Translations under genes and position numbers: made by a program
The notes under the pieces: model-generated
Databases searched by the model: none
What the model was told of the DNA's origin: nothing
What the model saw: only the letters and a program-made list of their open reading frames with translations
From: Tropicimonas sp. IMCC6043
GTDB lineage: Bacteria > Pseudomonadota > Alphaproteobacteria > Rhodobacterales > Rhodobacteraceae
Direction of reading: 5' to 3'
Length of the DNA: 50,020 nucleotides
NCBI RefSeq assembly: GCF_004146235.1
Contig: NZ_SELO01000027.1
Span: forward strand, 1 to 50,020
In this document: positions 8,068 through 16,172 of the stretch, one piece after another
Layout of the letters: each line of letters starts with the position of its first letter
How positions within the stretch are numbered: the stretch's first letter is position 1

Positions 8068-9633
8068 TCAGCTCACCACGTCGCGATAGGTGATCTCCTT
8101 CTGATCGGTGCCTGTCTTCTGGCGCCGCACGATCAGACGGTTGAGCGCGGCGACGTAGGCCTTGGCCGAGGCGACGACCGTATCGGTGTCGGCCGACTGG
8201 CCGGTGACGATCCGCCCGTCCTCCTCGAGCCGCACCGAAACCGTCGCCTGCGCGTCCGTGCCGCGGGTCACCGCGTGGACCTGGTAGAGCTTCAGATGCG
8301 CGTTGTGCGGGAAGATCTGCTTCACCGCGTTGAAGGTCGCATCGACCGGCCCGTCGCCCGAGGCCGAGACCATGTGGTCCACCCCGTCGACGCTCATCAC
8401 CAAGTCCGCCGATTGTGGCGCCTGGGTGCCGCAGATCACCCGCAGGAATTTCACCTTCAGGTGGTCGTCGACCTCGCTCCCGGCGTCGCGCATCAGCGCG
8501 ATCAGGTCGTCGTCATAGACCTCCTTCTTGCGGTCGGCGAGTTCCTTGAAGCGGACAAAGACGTCCTTCAGCTGGTTGTCGCCCAGGTCGTAGCCCAGAT
8601 CGTGCAGCTTGGCGCGCAGCGCCGCGCGGCCCGAATGCTTGCCCATCACCAGGTTGGTCGCCGACAGGCCCACATCCTCGGGCCGCATGATCTCGAAGTT
8701 TAGCGGGTTCTTCAGCATCCCGTCCTGGTGGATGCCGCTCTCGTGGGCGAAAGCGTTCTTGCCGACGATGGCCTTGTTGAACTGCACCTGGAAGCCCGAG
8801 ACATCGGCAACGCGGCGCGAGATGTTCATGATCTTCGTGGTGTCGATCCCGGTCGTGTAGGGCAGGATGTCGTTGCGGACCTTCATCGCCATCACCACCT
8901 CTTCCAGCGAAGTGTTGCCGGCGCGCTCGCCGAGCCCGTTGATGGTGCATTCGATCTGCCGCGCGCCCGCCTCAACCGCGGCCAGCGAGTTGGCCGTCGC
9001 CATGCCGAGGTCGTTGTGGCAATGGGTTGCGAAGATGATCTCGTCGGCGCCCGGCACACGTTCCAGCAGCATCCGGATCAGGTCCGCGCTCTCGCGCGGC
9101 GCGGTGTAGCCCACCGTGTCGGGGATGTTGATCGTGGTGGCGCCGGCCTTGATGGCGATCTCGACCACTCGGCACAGGTAATCATGCTCGGTCCGCGTCG
9201 CGTCCATCGGAGACCACTGCACGTTGTCGCAAAGGTTGCGGGCATGGGTGACCGTCTCGTGGATCCGCTCGGCCATCTCGTCCATGTTCAGGTTCGGAAT
9301 CATTCGGTGCATCGGCGAGGTGCCGATGAAGGTGTGGATGCGCGGCCGCTCGGAATGGCGCACGGCCTCCCAGCAGCGATCGATATCCTTGAAATTCGCG
9401 CGGGCGAGGCCGCAGATCACGGCGTTCTGCGTCACCTCGGCAATGTCGCGCACCGCCTCGAAATCGCCCTCCGAGGCGATCGGGAAGCCGGCCTCGATGA
9501 TGTCCACGCCCATCTCGTCGAGCATCTGGGCGATTTCCAGCTTCTCGTCATGGGTCATGGTCGCGCCCGGGCTCTGTTCGCCGTCGCGCAGGGTCGTGTC
9601 GAAAATCACGACGCGGTCTTGGGTGTCAGTCAT
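8068..9633 (-). CDS. leuA: 2-isopropylmalate synthase
   Basis: 521 residues, as expected for the long form of LeuA. It condenses acetyl-CoA with 3-methyl-2-oxobutanoate, the committed step of leucine synthesis, in the cytosol. Seen directly: TTLRDGEQSPG at residues 13-23 (catalytic Arg and metal-binding Asp) and HCHNDLG at 204-210 (metal-binding His pair). GLGERAGN follows, then a C-terminal domain from about residue 390 that matches the leucine-binding regulatory domain (SADLVMSVDG, ATVSVRLEEDGR). The start is preceded by AAGGACCCAAGAC. The presence of the regulatory domain predicts feedback inhibition by leucine, and the leader described upstream predicts attenuation as well. The gene stands alone with its own terminator. 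Confidence 0.97.
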   Translation of the reverse strand: MTDTQDRVVIFDTTLRDGEQSPGATMTHDEKLEIAQMLDEMGVDIIEAGFPIASEGDFEAVRDIAEVTQNAVICGLARANFKDIDRCWEAVRHSERPRIHTFIGTSPMHRMIPNLNMDEMAERIHETVTHARNLCDNVQWSPMDATRTEHDYLCRVVEIAIKAGATTINIPDTVGYTAPRESADLIRMLLERVPGADEIIFATHCHNDLGMATANSLAAVEAGARQIECTINGLGERAGNTSLEEVVMAMKVRNDILPYTTGIDTTKIMNISRRVADVSGFQVQFNKAIVGKNAFAHESGIHQDGMLKNPLNFEIMRPEDVGLSATNLVMGKHSGRAALRAKLHDLGYDLGDNQLKDVFVRFKELADRKKEVYDDDLIALMRDAGSEVDDHLKVKFLRVICGTQAPQSADLVMSVDGVDHMVSASGDGPVDATFNAVKQIFPHNAHLKLYQVHAVTRGTDAQATVSVRLEEDGRIVTGQSADTDTVVASAKAYVAALNRLIVRRQKTGTDQKEITYRDVVS

Positions 9634-9679
9634 GTCTTGGGTCCTTGATGTCCTTCAATCCGAGGCGCGGTAGCCAGAT

Positions 9680-9716
9680 CCTCTGAGCGGACGCGCCGGA
9701 AGGGCACGCTCAGAGG
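9680..9716 (-). promoter_or_regulatory. Candidate leuA attenuator hairpin
   Basis: A perfect 10-bp stem (CCTCTGAGCG at 9680-9689; complement at 9707-9716) with a 17-base loop. On the minus strand its first arm contains the last codons and stop of a leucine-rich leader peptide. The loop holds GGCGCG, which can pair with CGCGCC at 9664-9669 beyond the second arm, giving a competing structure. No clear T-run follows the stem, so it may act with another terminator form or by sequestering leuA translation. Confidence 0.55.
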
Positions 9717-9796
9717 CGGCTAAGGAGAAGGAGGCCGGCAAGCGGGCACGGCTGCGCGGGGGCAGCGGCCAGAGGGATATGCCGGATCAACGTCAT
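9710..9796 (-). CDS. leuL: Leucine-rich leader peptide of leuA (28 aa)
   Basis: A 28-codon frame on the minus strand beginning MTLIRHIPLAAAP and ending in a leucine-rich tail: PLAGLLLLSRL then stop, that is six Leu in the last ten codons. The tail overlaps the first arm of the 10-bp hairpin, as in ribosome-mediated attenuators. A possible -10 box TATAGT (complement of 9804-9809) lies 7 bases before the ATG, so the transcript may be leaderless, as reported for rhizobial trpL; the -35 is poor. A longer frame starting further upstream is also open. Attenuation of leuA by leader peptides is known in alphaproteobacteria from comparative genomics; its use here is inference. Confidence 0.6.
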   Translation of the reverse strand: MTLIRHIPLAAAPAQPCPLAGLLLLSRL

Positions 9797-9960
9797 GCCG
9801 GCGACTATAGCCACGGAAACGGGAAAGAAAAGGTTGAAATTGGCCATGTCGGCGTCGCCCGTCCGACTGGCTTCGGAAAAAATCCGGAACAATCCCCCGC
9901 CCGCTCCGTTGTCACTGCACAGCCCGCAAGGGAAACTCAACAGACCGAAGGAGAAACGCC

Positions 9961-10131
9961 ATGCTTGGTTGGGCCCTGACATTTCTTGTGATCGCACTGA
10001 TCGCCGCGGTCTTCGGCTTTGGCGGCATCGCCAGCGCTTCGGCAGGCATCGCGCAGATCCTGTTCGTCATCTTCCTGGTGTTGTTTGCCGTCGCCATGGT
10101 CGCCCGGGCGCTGCGCGGCCGCACGCCGTAA
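9961..10131 (+). CDS. DUF1328-family small membrane protein
   Basis: 56 residues: [20 protein letters not shown] at the N-terminus, then [20 protein letters not shown] and a basic tail RALRGRTP. This is the full pattern of the DUF1328 (YtjA-like) family, with two membrane segments joined by a small-residue turn. The ribosome binding site GAAGGAGAAACGCC precedes the ATG. Function unknown; family members are often stress-induced, and the next three genes also belong to stress-associated families. Confidence 0.85.
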   Translation: MLGWALTFLVIALIAAVFGFGGIASASAGIAQILFVIFLVLFAVAMVARALRGRTP

Positions 10132-10253
10132 CGCCCCGCGGTCCGACCGGCCGCACCAGTCCATCGAAATCCGGGATCTCGCCGTTCGGCCCTTTGGGCC
10201 GGGCCGGCGAGTTGCGTCCCGAAAACCAAAATAATTGATAAAGGAGGTACATC

Positions 10254-10751
10254 ATGAGCGAAGCGCTCAAGATCATCCCAACCGACACCGACGTCAAAAC
10301 CGGGATCCGCGACTCCGAGGCGATCGCCAAGGGGCTCGCCGACATCCTGTCCGACACCTATTCGCTGCTTCTGAAGACCCACGCCTATCACTGGAACGTG
10401 GAGGGTCCGCTCTTCTACGCGATGCACAACCTCACCGAGGAGCAGTATGGCGACATGTTCGAGGCCACCGACGTGCTGGCCGAGCGCATCCGAGCCCTGG
10501 GCCACCTCGCGCCGATGAAGATTGCGGATATCGTCGAGACCTCGGTGATCACCGATCTGGACGGCACCCCGTCGGCCGGCGACATGGCCAGCGATCTTGC
10601 CGGCGATCACGAGCGCGTCGCCCACAGGCTGCGTGCGCTGATCGAGATCGCGGAAGCACGGAAGGACGCGGTCACCGCCGACCTCGCCACCGCGCGCGCC
10701 GCGTTCCACGAGAAGGCGGCCTGGATGCTGCGCTCGATCGCGGCCGCGTAG
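10254..10751 (+). CDS. dps: Dps-family ferritin-like DNA-protection protein
   Basis: 165 residues with the Dps dinuclear ferroxidase signature: HAYHWNVEGPLFYAMHNLTEEQY near residues 43-65, followed by MFEATDVLAERIRALG, supplying the His, Asp and Glu ligands at the dimer interface. Dps dodecamers bind DNA and oxidise ferrous iron with peroxide. A very strong ribosome binding site (AAAGGAGGTACATC) precedes the ATG, suggesting high expression. The neighbours are other small stress-type genes on the same strand with 80-120 bp gaps, so they may be a stress regulon rather than one tight operon. Confidence 0.93.
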   Translation: MSEALKIIPTDTDVKTGIRDSEAIAKGLADILSDTYSLLLKTHAYHWNVEGPLFYAMHNLTEEQYGDMFEATDVLAERIRALGHLAPMKIADIVETSVITDLDGTPSAGDMASDLAGDHERVAHRLRALIEIAEARKDAVTADLATARAAFHEKAAWMLRSIAAA

Positions 10752-10838
10752 ACCGGCATCACACGAACCGACACAGGAACGGCACGCCGCCCCGTCGCGG
10801 GGCCGGCGTCCCGACAACGAAAACCGAAAGGAAAGACA

Positions 10839-11036
10839 ATGAACTGGGACCAGATCCAAGGCAACTGGAAGGAAATGAAGGGCAAAGCGCTCGAGAAATG
10901 GGGTCAGCTCACCGACGACGAACTGACCGAGGCCAAGGGCGACCGCGAGAAGCTCGAGGGCCTGTTGCAGACGAAATACGGCAACACCAAGGAGGAGGCC
11001 CGGGAGGCGGTTGATCGCTGGATGGCGGAGGCCTGA
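10839..11036 (+). CDS. CsbD-family stress protein
   Basis: 65 residues, the normal CsbD length. It starts with MNWDQIQGNWKEMKGKALEK, and the tandem WKEMKGK...KWGQLTDDEL pattern is the family signature. CsbD proteins are small, charged and abundant under general stress; their biochemical role is unknown. The ribosome binding site GAAAGGAAAGACA is good. It is 3 bases upstream of the next gene, so the two are co-transcribed. Confidence 0.9.
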   Translation: MNWDQIQGNWKEMKGKALEKWGQLTDDELTEAKGDREKLEGLLQTKYGNTKEEAREAVDRWMAEA

Positions 11037-11039
11037 GCC

Positions 11040-11549
11040 ATGGCCGATCTCGACTCCGTTCGACAATCCCCGGAGAAGGCGGTGCTCGACGCGCTCGACG
11101 CGACGCGCGCCGGCATGCTCCACGTCGAGGGAAGCGACCTGCATCCGCAGCCGATGACGCACCATCTGGATCGCGTCGGCGGCCAGCTCTGGTTCATCGC
11201 CGACCGCTATACCGACCTTGTCGGGGCGGTCGGCCAGGGCGCGGAGGCGCGGTTCACCGTCACGACAAAGGCGCAGGACATCTATCTGAGCCTCGTCGGG
11301 CCGATCGAGCAGGTGGAGAACGAGGACCGGCTGACGGAACTCTGGACTCCGGTCGCCTCGGCATTCTTCGACGGCGAGAGCCCTGTCGAGGCCGAGCGCG
11401 CAATTCTTCTGAGGCTGACATTCCGGGAGGCCGCAATCTGGGCCAGCCCGCGAAACCCGGTGATCCTGGGCCTTCAATTCCTGCGTGCCGCCACCGGCGG
11501 CAGCAGCGATGATCTCGGCTACCACACCATCGTGAATCTGGCGGCGTGA
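11040..11549 (+). CDS. Pyridoxamine 5'-phosphate oxidase-fold (general stress protein 26-like) protein
   Basis: 169 residues forming a split-barrel flavin-binding pattern: an early strand with AGMLHVEG, then HPQPMTHHLDRVGGQLWFIADRYTDLV, ARFTVTTKAQDIYLSLVGPIEQVEN and LTELWTPVASAFF. This order is that of the GSP26-type PPOX branch, which binds FMN or related cofactors; the reaction is usually unknown. It follows csbD by 3 bases and is terminated by a strong hairpin. Confidence 0.8.
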   Translation: MADLDSVRQSPEKAVLDALDATRAGMLHVEGSDLHPQPMTHHLDRVGGQLWFIADRYTDLVGAVGQGAEARFTVTTKAQDIYLSLVGPIEQVENEDRLTELWTPVASAFFDGESPVEAERAILLRLTFREAAIWASPRNPVILGLQFLRAATGGSSDDLGYHTIVNLAA

Positions 11550-11583
11550 TCCGCCCTCTGCCCGAGTCCAGACACATGATCGA

Positions 11584-11616
11584 AAAGGCCCCGACGGCAG
11601 AACCGTCGGGGCCTTT
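11584..11616 (+). terminator. Rho-independent terminator after the stress genes
   Basis: AAAGGCCCCGACGG at 11584-11597 pairs perfectly with its complement at 11603-11616 around a 5-base loop, ending in TTTCTC. The 14-bp GC-rich stem with flanking A and T tracts can work in both directions. Confidence 0.88.
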
Positions 11617-11655
11617 CTCGTCGCGCTGACGCCGTCATTCGGCTGCCGGAAAAGA

Positions 11656-11680
11656 AAAGCGCCGGGAAGCCCGGCGCTTT
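11656..11680 (-). terminator. Rho-independent terminator of the sugar ABC-transporter operon
   Basis: AAAGCGCCGGG at 11656-11666 pairs with CCCGGCGCTTT at 11670-11680. Read on the minus strand it lies 24 bases after the stop of the binding-protein gene and is followed by TTTTCTTTTCC, a proper T-run. Confidence 0.85.
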
Positions 11681-11704
11681 CGATCTTGTTTCGGTGAGAC
11701 GCGA

Positions 11705-12652
11705 TCACTCGGAGAGGACGAAGGGACCGGTGTATTTGTCCACGTTGTCCGGGGTGATCAGCAGGCAGTCGAAAAGCTGCTTCTCTTCGGCGACCATCGG
11801 TGTGCCGTTCTTGATGTAGTAGTCAGCCTGCTTGACGGCCTCTGCCGAGAAGACGGCGACCGGCTGGAGGACCGAATAGGCCATCTCGCCGGCCTTGATC
11901 GCCTCGACGGCATCGGGCGAACCGTCGAACCCGCCGACCGTCACCTTGTCGAGCATGCCGGCTTCCTTGAGCGCGGCGATGGCGCCAAGTGCCATCTCGT
12001 CATTGCCGGAGATCACGGCGGTGAAGTCCGGGTTCGCCTGGATGATCGACTGCATCTTGTTGTAGCCCTGGGTGCGATCCCAGTTGGCCACTTCCTCGGC
12101 GACTTTCTCGAGGCCCGGATACTGGCTGATCACCGTCTCGTAGCCGTTCGAGCGGGTGGCGGCGTTGTTGTCGGCCGGGTTGCCGAAGAACTCGACATAT
12201 TTGGCCTCGTCGCCGACCAGTTCGACCCACTGCACCGCGCCCATGGCCGCGCCCTGCGCGTTGTTGGACACGAGCTGGCCGATCGCCAGGCCGCTTTCGT
12301 TGATCTCGGCATTGACGAGGAAGACCGGGATGCCCGCGTCGACGGCTTTCTTCACCGCACCGATCGAACCGTCGGCATTGGCCGGGTCGAGGATGATCGC
12401 GGCCGACTTGTTGGTGATCGCGGCGTCGATCAGGTTGCTCTCGACATTGGTGTCGCCCTTGTGCGCGGACACGTTGGCCTCGTAGCCCAGTTCCTCGGCG
12501 GTCGCCTTGGCCACCTCGCCCTCAGTGAACCAGTAGGGGTTCGCCGGGTCGGTCACGATGATCGACATAAGCCCCTCTGCCCAGCCCGAGCCGGCCATCA
12601 GCGGCAGCGCGGCAGCGGCGGCGAGCAGCGTGCGTTTGGTAATCTTCATCAT
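11705..12652 (-). CDS. eryG: Sugar/polyol ABC transporter periplasmic binding protein (erythritol-type EryG)
   Basis: 315 residues from the first of two adjacent ATGs (MMKITKRT), which has GAGAGGACCCC at good spacing. The signal peptide LLAAAAALPLMAGSGWA is followed by a RbsB-like type I periplasmic-binding fold: IIVTDPANPYWFTEGEVAKATAEELG, the hinge-region IILDPANADGSIGAVKKAVDAGIPVFLVN, and VISGNDEMALGAIAALKEAG near residue 225. It is the last gene of a DUF2291-ATPase-permease-binding protein operon that diverges from eryABCD, which is why erythritol or a related tetritol/pentitol is the likely ligand. Assignment to EryG is by context. Confidence 0.85.
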   Translation of the reverse strand: MMKITKRTLLAAAAALPLMAGSGWAEGLMSIIVTDPANPYWFTEGEVAKATAEELGYEANVSAHKGDTNVESNLIDAAITNKSAAIILDPANADGSIGAVKKAVDAGIPVFLVNAEINESGLAIGQLVSNNAQGAAMGAVQWVELVGDEAKYVEFFGNPADNNAATRSNGYETVISQYPGLEKVAEEVANWDRTQGYNKMQSIIQANPDFTAVISGNDEMALGAIAALKEAGMLDKVTVGGFDGSPDAVEAIKAGEMAYSVLQPVAVFSAEAVKQADYYIKNGTPMVAEEKQLFDCLLITPDNVDKYTGPFVLSE

Positions 12653-12705
12653 TTGGGGTCCTCTCCCTCTTGGTTGCGAAACACCGGGTGTCCGGCGATG
12701 CTTTC

Positions 12706-12739
12706 CGCGCCCGGGGCCTCCTCCGACCTCCTGGGCGCG
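12706..12739 (-). promoter_or_regulatory. Hairpin upstream of the binding-protein gene
   Basis: CGCGCCC at 12706-12712 pairs with GGGCGCG at 12733-12739 inside the 118-base gap between the permease and binding-protein genes. Such hairpins commonly raise the level of binding-protein mRNA over that of the membrane components. There is no T-run on the minus strand. Confidence 0.35.
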
Positions 12740-12770
12740 AAAACTGGTGGTATCGGGGCGGGGCACCGGC

Positions 12771-13829
12771 TCAGCGGCCGGCCCTTCCGCCGTATTGGAT
12801 CGAGTTCAGCATCACGGCGAGCACGATGACAGCGCCGGTGAAAACCGTCTGCCAGTAGGACGAGACGCCGATGATGACGAGGCCGTCAGACAGGAAGCCG
12901 ATGACGAAGGCGCCGAGCATGGTGCCGCGCACCGTGCCGCGCCCGCCCATCAGCGAGGCGCCGCCAACCACGACCGCCGCGATCGCGGTCAGTTCGTAGG
13001 TGAAGCCCGCGGTCGGGCCGGCAGAGGTGAGCTGCGAGCTCAGCACCAGACCGGCGATGGCAGCACAGGCGCCCGAGAGCATGTAGACGATGATCTTCAC
13101 GCGCTTAACCGGCACGCCCGAAAGCTCGGCCGCATTCTCGTTGCCGCCCGAGGAATAGAGCCAGCGGCCGAAGGCGGTGCGGGTAAGCAGCAGGCCGGTG
13201 GCGACCGCGATGATCGCGAGGATGATGACGCCGATCGGCACACCGGCAATACGGTTGAAGCCGATCCAGTCAAAGCCGGTATTGCCGAGCGAGGGATCGC
13301 CCGAGAGGTTGTTGTAGGTCAGCCCGTTGGTCATCAGCAGCGCCACGCCGCGCGCAACATAGAGCGAGCCGAGCGTGGCCACGAAGGCGGGCACCTTGAA
13401 ATAGGCGATCAGCACGCCGTTCACAGCGCCGACGAAGGCACCGAGCGCGATGGTCAGGACCACCACGGCCCAGACCGGCGGATAGAGAATGACACCGGCC
13501 CATTGCAGTTCCACACCCTGCAGCAGGAACCCCGCGAAGACGCCGGAAAGGCCCAGCACCGAGCCCACCGAGAGGTCGATGCCCGCATTCAGGATGACCA
13601 GCATCATGCCGATCGCCAGCAGGCCGAAGATCGCCACGTGGTTGGCCATGATCAGGAAGTTGCCGATCGTGGCATAGTTGGGCGACAGGAACGAGAAGGT
13701 GACGATGATGGCGATCAGCGCGAAAAAGGCGCGGCCCTCGAGCAGAACATGCACGAGGCTGAAATTGTCGCCAAACAGCGCCGAAAGGCCACCGCCCGCG
13801 CGCTTCTTGTCTGTCGTGACGTCGGTCAT
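12771..13829 (-). CDS. eryF: Sugar/polyol ABC transporter permease (EryF-type, CUT2 family)
   Basis: 352 residues with about ten hydrophobic segments and the branched-chain/ribose permease hallmarks: LAIGMMLVILNAGIDLSVGSVLGLSG near residue 75, GAFVGAVNGVLIAYFKVPAFVATLGSLYVARG near 130-160, FGRWLYSSGGNENAAELSGV near 220, and the late TAIAAVVVGGASLMGGRGTV. These are the RbsC-type EAA-like and substrate-path motifs. It begins 15 bases after the ATPase gene stop, in the same operon. Role: forms the membrane channel with the CUT2 ATPase. Confidence 0.9.
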   Translation of the reverse strand: MTDVTTDKKRAGGGLSALFGDNFSLVHVLLEGRAFFALIAIIVTFSFLSPNYATIGNFLIMANHVAIFGLLAIGMMLVILNAGIDLSVGSVLGLSGVFAGFLLQGVELQWAGVILYPPVWAVVVLTIALGAFVGAVNGVLIAYFKVPAFVATLGSLYVARGVALLMTNGLTYNNLSGDPSLGNTGFDWIGFNRIAGVPIGVIILAIIAVATGLLLTRTAFGRWLYSSGGNENAAELSGVPVKRVKIIVYMLSGACAAIAGLVLSSQLTSAGPTAGFTYELTAIAAVVVGGASLMGGRGTVRGTMLGAFVIGFLSDGLVIIGVSSYWQTVFTGAVIVLAVMLNSIQYGGRAGR

Positions 13830-13844
13830 GGTGCGTGCTCCGTA

Positions 13845-16172
13845 TCAGTGCGGCGCCGACGGACCGGTGTCCCGGTCCATGTCGACGATGGCGCGTGCGG
13901 TGGGTTCGTCGATGATCAATCCGTTCAGAAGGCCGGTGTTCAGGACGGCGCGGATCGCCTCGACCTTGATGCGACCGCCGGCGATGGCCACGATCCGGCG
14001 GGTGCGCAGGACATCGCGCGGCAGCGTGATGACGCGCCGCGTCGCCTCCGTCTCGACCGGCTGTCCGGCGGCATCAAAGAAATGGCCGAGCAACTCGCCG
14101 ACGCCGCCGGCGTCAGCGATGGACTGCATCTCGTCCGGCTCCATCATCCCGGTCGTCACCAGTTCGGCCTCGCCGGCCGTGGTGCCGATACCCGCCAGCA
14201 GCAGGTCGCTCTCACCGGCCAGATCATAGGCGCGCTTCGCCTCCTTCTGACCGAGCAGGACCGCCCGATCAGCCTCGCTGTTGGCCATGAAGGGCAACGG
14301 CATCGCCTCGGCCGCCGCGCCGGTGAGCCCGGCCATGCGGTGGACGATCTCGTGCGGGTTGGCATCGGCGCTGCGCGTCAGCCCGCCCATCAGCGACACC
14401 AGCTTCAGCTTCGGAGCACGCCGCGCCGGCATCGTCTCGACGCAGGCAAGCAGGGTGCGGCCATGGCCGGCGCCGATCACCAGCCCGGGCGTGGCCGCAA
14501 TCTGCTCGGCGATGAACGCCCCGCCGGCCTGCCCCAGCGGCCCGAGCGGAAGCTCGTTCTGGTGTAGGTCGCTCACCACTTCACAGATCTCGAGGCCGAA
14601 GGTCTCGGTCAGGTGCTGCCGGAGGTCGACCTCTCCCGACGCGGCCATGATTTGTTCCTTGGTCGCGTCCGGGCCAAACTCGGCCGAGATCCGGCCCTTG
14701 TGCATGACAATGATGCGATGGGCGATGGACAGGCATTCGTTGACCTCGGAGGTCGAGAACAGCACCGCCAGCCCCTTTTTCGCACCCTCGGCCAGAAGGC
14801 CGAAGACCTCCGCCTTGGCGCCAATGTCGATGCCACGGGAGGGTTCGTCGAGCAGCACCACGCCGGGGCCGGTTGCCAGCATCTTGCCGATCACGACTTT
14901 CTGCTGGTTGCCGCCCGAGAGCGAGCCGATGGCGGCACCGCCGCCGCTGGTCTTGATCGTGACCTCGCGGATCGTCTTGTCGATGATCGCCTCCTCGGCC
15001 TTGCGCGAGGTGAAGAGGCCGCGGGTGAAGGCGCCGATACTGGCGAGCGAAAGGTTTCGCCCGACCGTCATGGTCTGCACCAGCCCGTCGCGCTGCCGGT
15101 CTTCCGGGGTCAGCACAAGGCCCTTGGCGATCCGCTGCGCGATCGACAGCCCGGCGAGATCCTCGTCATGCAGCAGCACGCGCCCGCCGGAGCTTGCCAA
15201 CCGCCCAGCGACGCATTCCATGAGCTCGGTCCGGCCCGCGCCCATCAGCCCGTAGATGCAGACGATCTCGCCCTGGCGCACATCGAGCGACAGACGGTCA
15301 ACGACCGAATAGCCCTGGCGCCCCGGTGCCGGCACCGAGAGGTTTTCGAGTCGCAGCGCAACCGGGCCGAATTCGTAGCCCGAAGGGGGCGAGCCAAGGT
15401 CGAAATTCTCGCCGACCATGTTGCGCACGATCCACTCGAGGTCGATCTCGGCGCGCGGCGCCTTCGCGGTCATGTTGCCGTCGCGCAGGACCACCGCGTG
15501 GTCGGTGATCTGCAACGCCTCCTCGAGATGGTGCGAGATGTAGACGATCGAGACGCCGCGTGATTTCAGGTCGCGGATCACCTTGAACAGGACTTCCACC
15601 TCGGAGGCCGAGAGCGCCGAGGTCGGCTCGTCCATGATCAGGATGCGGGCATTGACCGAGAGGGCGCGGGCGATCTCGACGATCTGCTGCTGGCCCAACC
15701 GCAGGTCCTCGACCGGCGTCCGCGGATCGATATCCTCCTCGAGCTCCTGCATGAGCGCCCGGGTCTGGCGCTCCTCCTCGGCGAAATCGACGCCGGCGGG
15801 ACCGGGAATCTCGCGCCCCATGAAGATGTTGTCGCGCACGTTCATGTTGCGCGCGAGGCTCAGCTCCTGGTGGATGATCGAGATGCCGAGATCGCGCGCC
15901 TCCACCGTCGAGTTGAGCGTTATGACACGTCCCTCCAGCTTCAGCTCGCCCGAGGTCGGCTGATAAACGCCCGAGAGGATCTTCATCAGCGTCGACTTTC
16001 CGGCGCCGTTCTCGCCGAAAAGCGTGGTCACCTGTCCGCGGCGGACCTCGAAATTCACCTTCTTGAGCGCCTTCACCGCACCCCAGGATTTCGAGACGTC
16101 ATGCGCAGAGAGGACGACGTCGCCCGCCACCGGTGTGCCGTCGGCCATGTCGATCTCGCCCTGCCGGGTCAT
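13845..16172 (-). CDS. eryE: CUT2 sugar ABC transporter ATPase fused to a C-terminal SorC/EryD-type effector-binding domain
   Basis: 775 residues, about 260 longer than a usual RbsA/XylG ATPase. Residues 1 to about 510 are a double ATPase. The first cassette has Walker A GENGAGKST at 53-61, LRLGQQQIVEIARAL and ILIMDEP; the second has a degenerate Walker A GLMGAGRTE, LSGGNQQKVVIGKML and VVLLDEP, as is normal for CUT2. From residue 524 to the end (complement of 13848-14603) it matches the effector domain of the EryD protein in this window. Shared blocks are FGLEIC/YGLDIC, GHGRTL, VSL.GGLTR, ANPH, GIGT, AGGVGELLGHFFDA, and KV.AIRAVL..G...GLI.DE.TARA. The HTH of EryD is absent. The start overlaps the previous stop by ATGA; an inner ATG at 16148 is possible. 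I infer that a cytoplasmic phosphorylated intermediate binds the tail and gates uptake. Confidence 0.93.
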   Translation of the reverse strand: MTRQGEIDMADGTPVAGDVVLSAHDVSKSWGAVKALKKVNFEVRRGQVTTLFGENGAGKSTLMKILSGVYQPTSGELKLEGRVITLNSTVEARDLGISIIHQELSLARNMNVRDNIFMGREIPGPAGVDFAEEERQTRALMQELEEDIDPRTPVEDLRLGQQQIVEIARALSVNARILIMDEPTSALSASEVEVLFKVIRDLKSRGVSIVYISHHLEEALQITDHAVVLRDGNMTAKAPRAEIDLEWIVRNMVGENFDLGSPPSGYEFGPVALRLENLSVPAPGRQGYSVVDRLSLDVRQGEIVCIYGLMGAGRTELMECVAGRLASSGGRVLLHDEDLAGLSIAQRIAKGLVLTPEDRQRDGLVQTMTVGRNLSLASIGAFTRGLFTSRKAEEAIIDKTIREVTIKTSGGGAAIGSLSGGNQQKVVIGKMLATGPGVVLLDEPSRGIDIGAKAEVFGLLAEGAKKGLAVLFSTSEVNECLSIAHRIIVMHKGRISAEFGPDATKEQIMAASGEVDLRQHLTETFGLEICEVVSDLHQNELPLGPLGQAGGAFIAEQIAATPGLVIGAGHGRTLLACVETMPARRAPKLKLVSLMGGLTRSADANPHEIVHRMAGLTGAAAEAMPLPFMANSEADRAVLLGQKEAKRAYDLAGESDLLLAGIGTTAGEAELVTTGMMEPDEMQSIADAGGVGELLGHFFDAAGQPVETEATRRVITLPRDVLRTRRIVAIAGGRIKVEAIRAVLNTGLLNGLIIDEPTARAIVDMDRDTGPSAPH

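Noticed and set aside
12558-14567. A 669-codon plus-strand open frame opposite the ABC permease and ATPase
   Set aside because: It is an antisense shadow in GC-rich DNA: Asp/His/Arg/Gly-rich, with no motif, and opposite genes with clear family matches.
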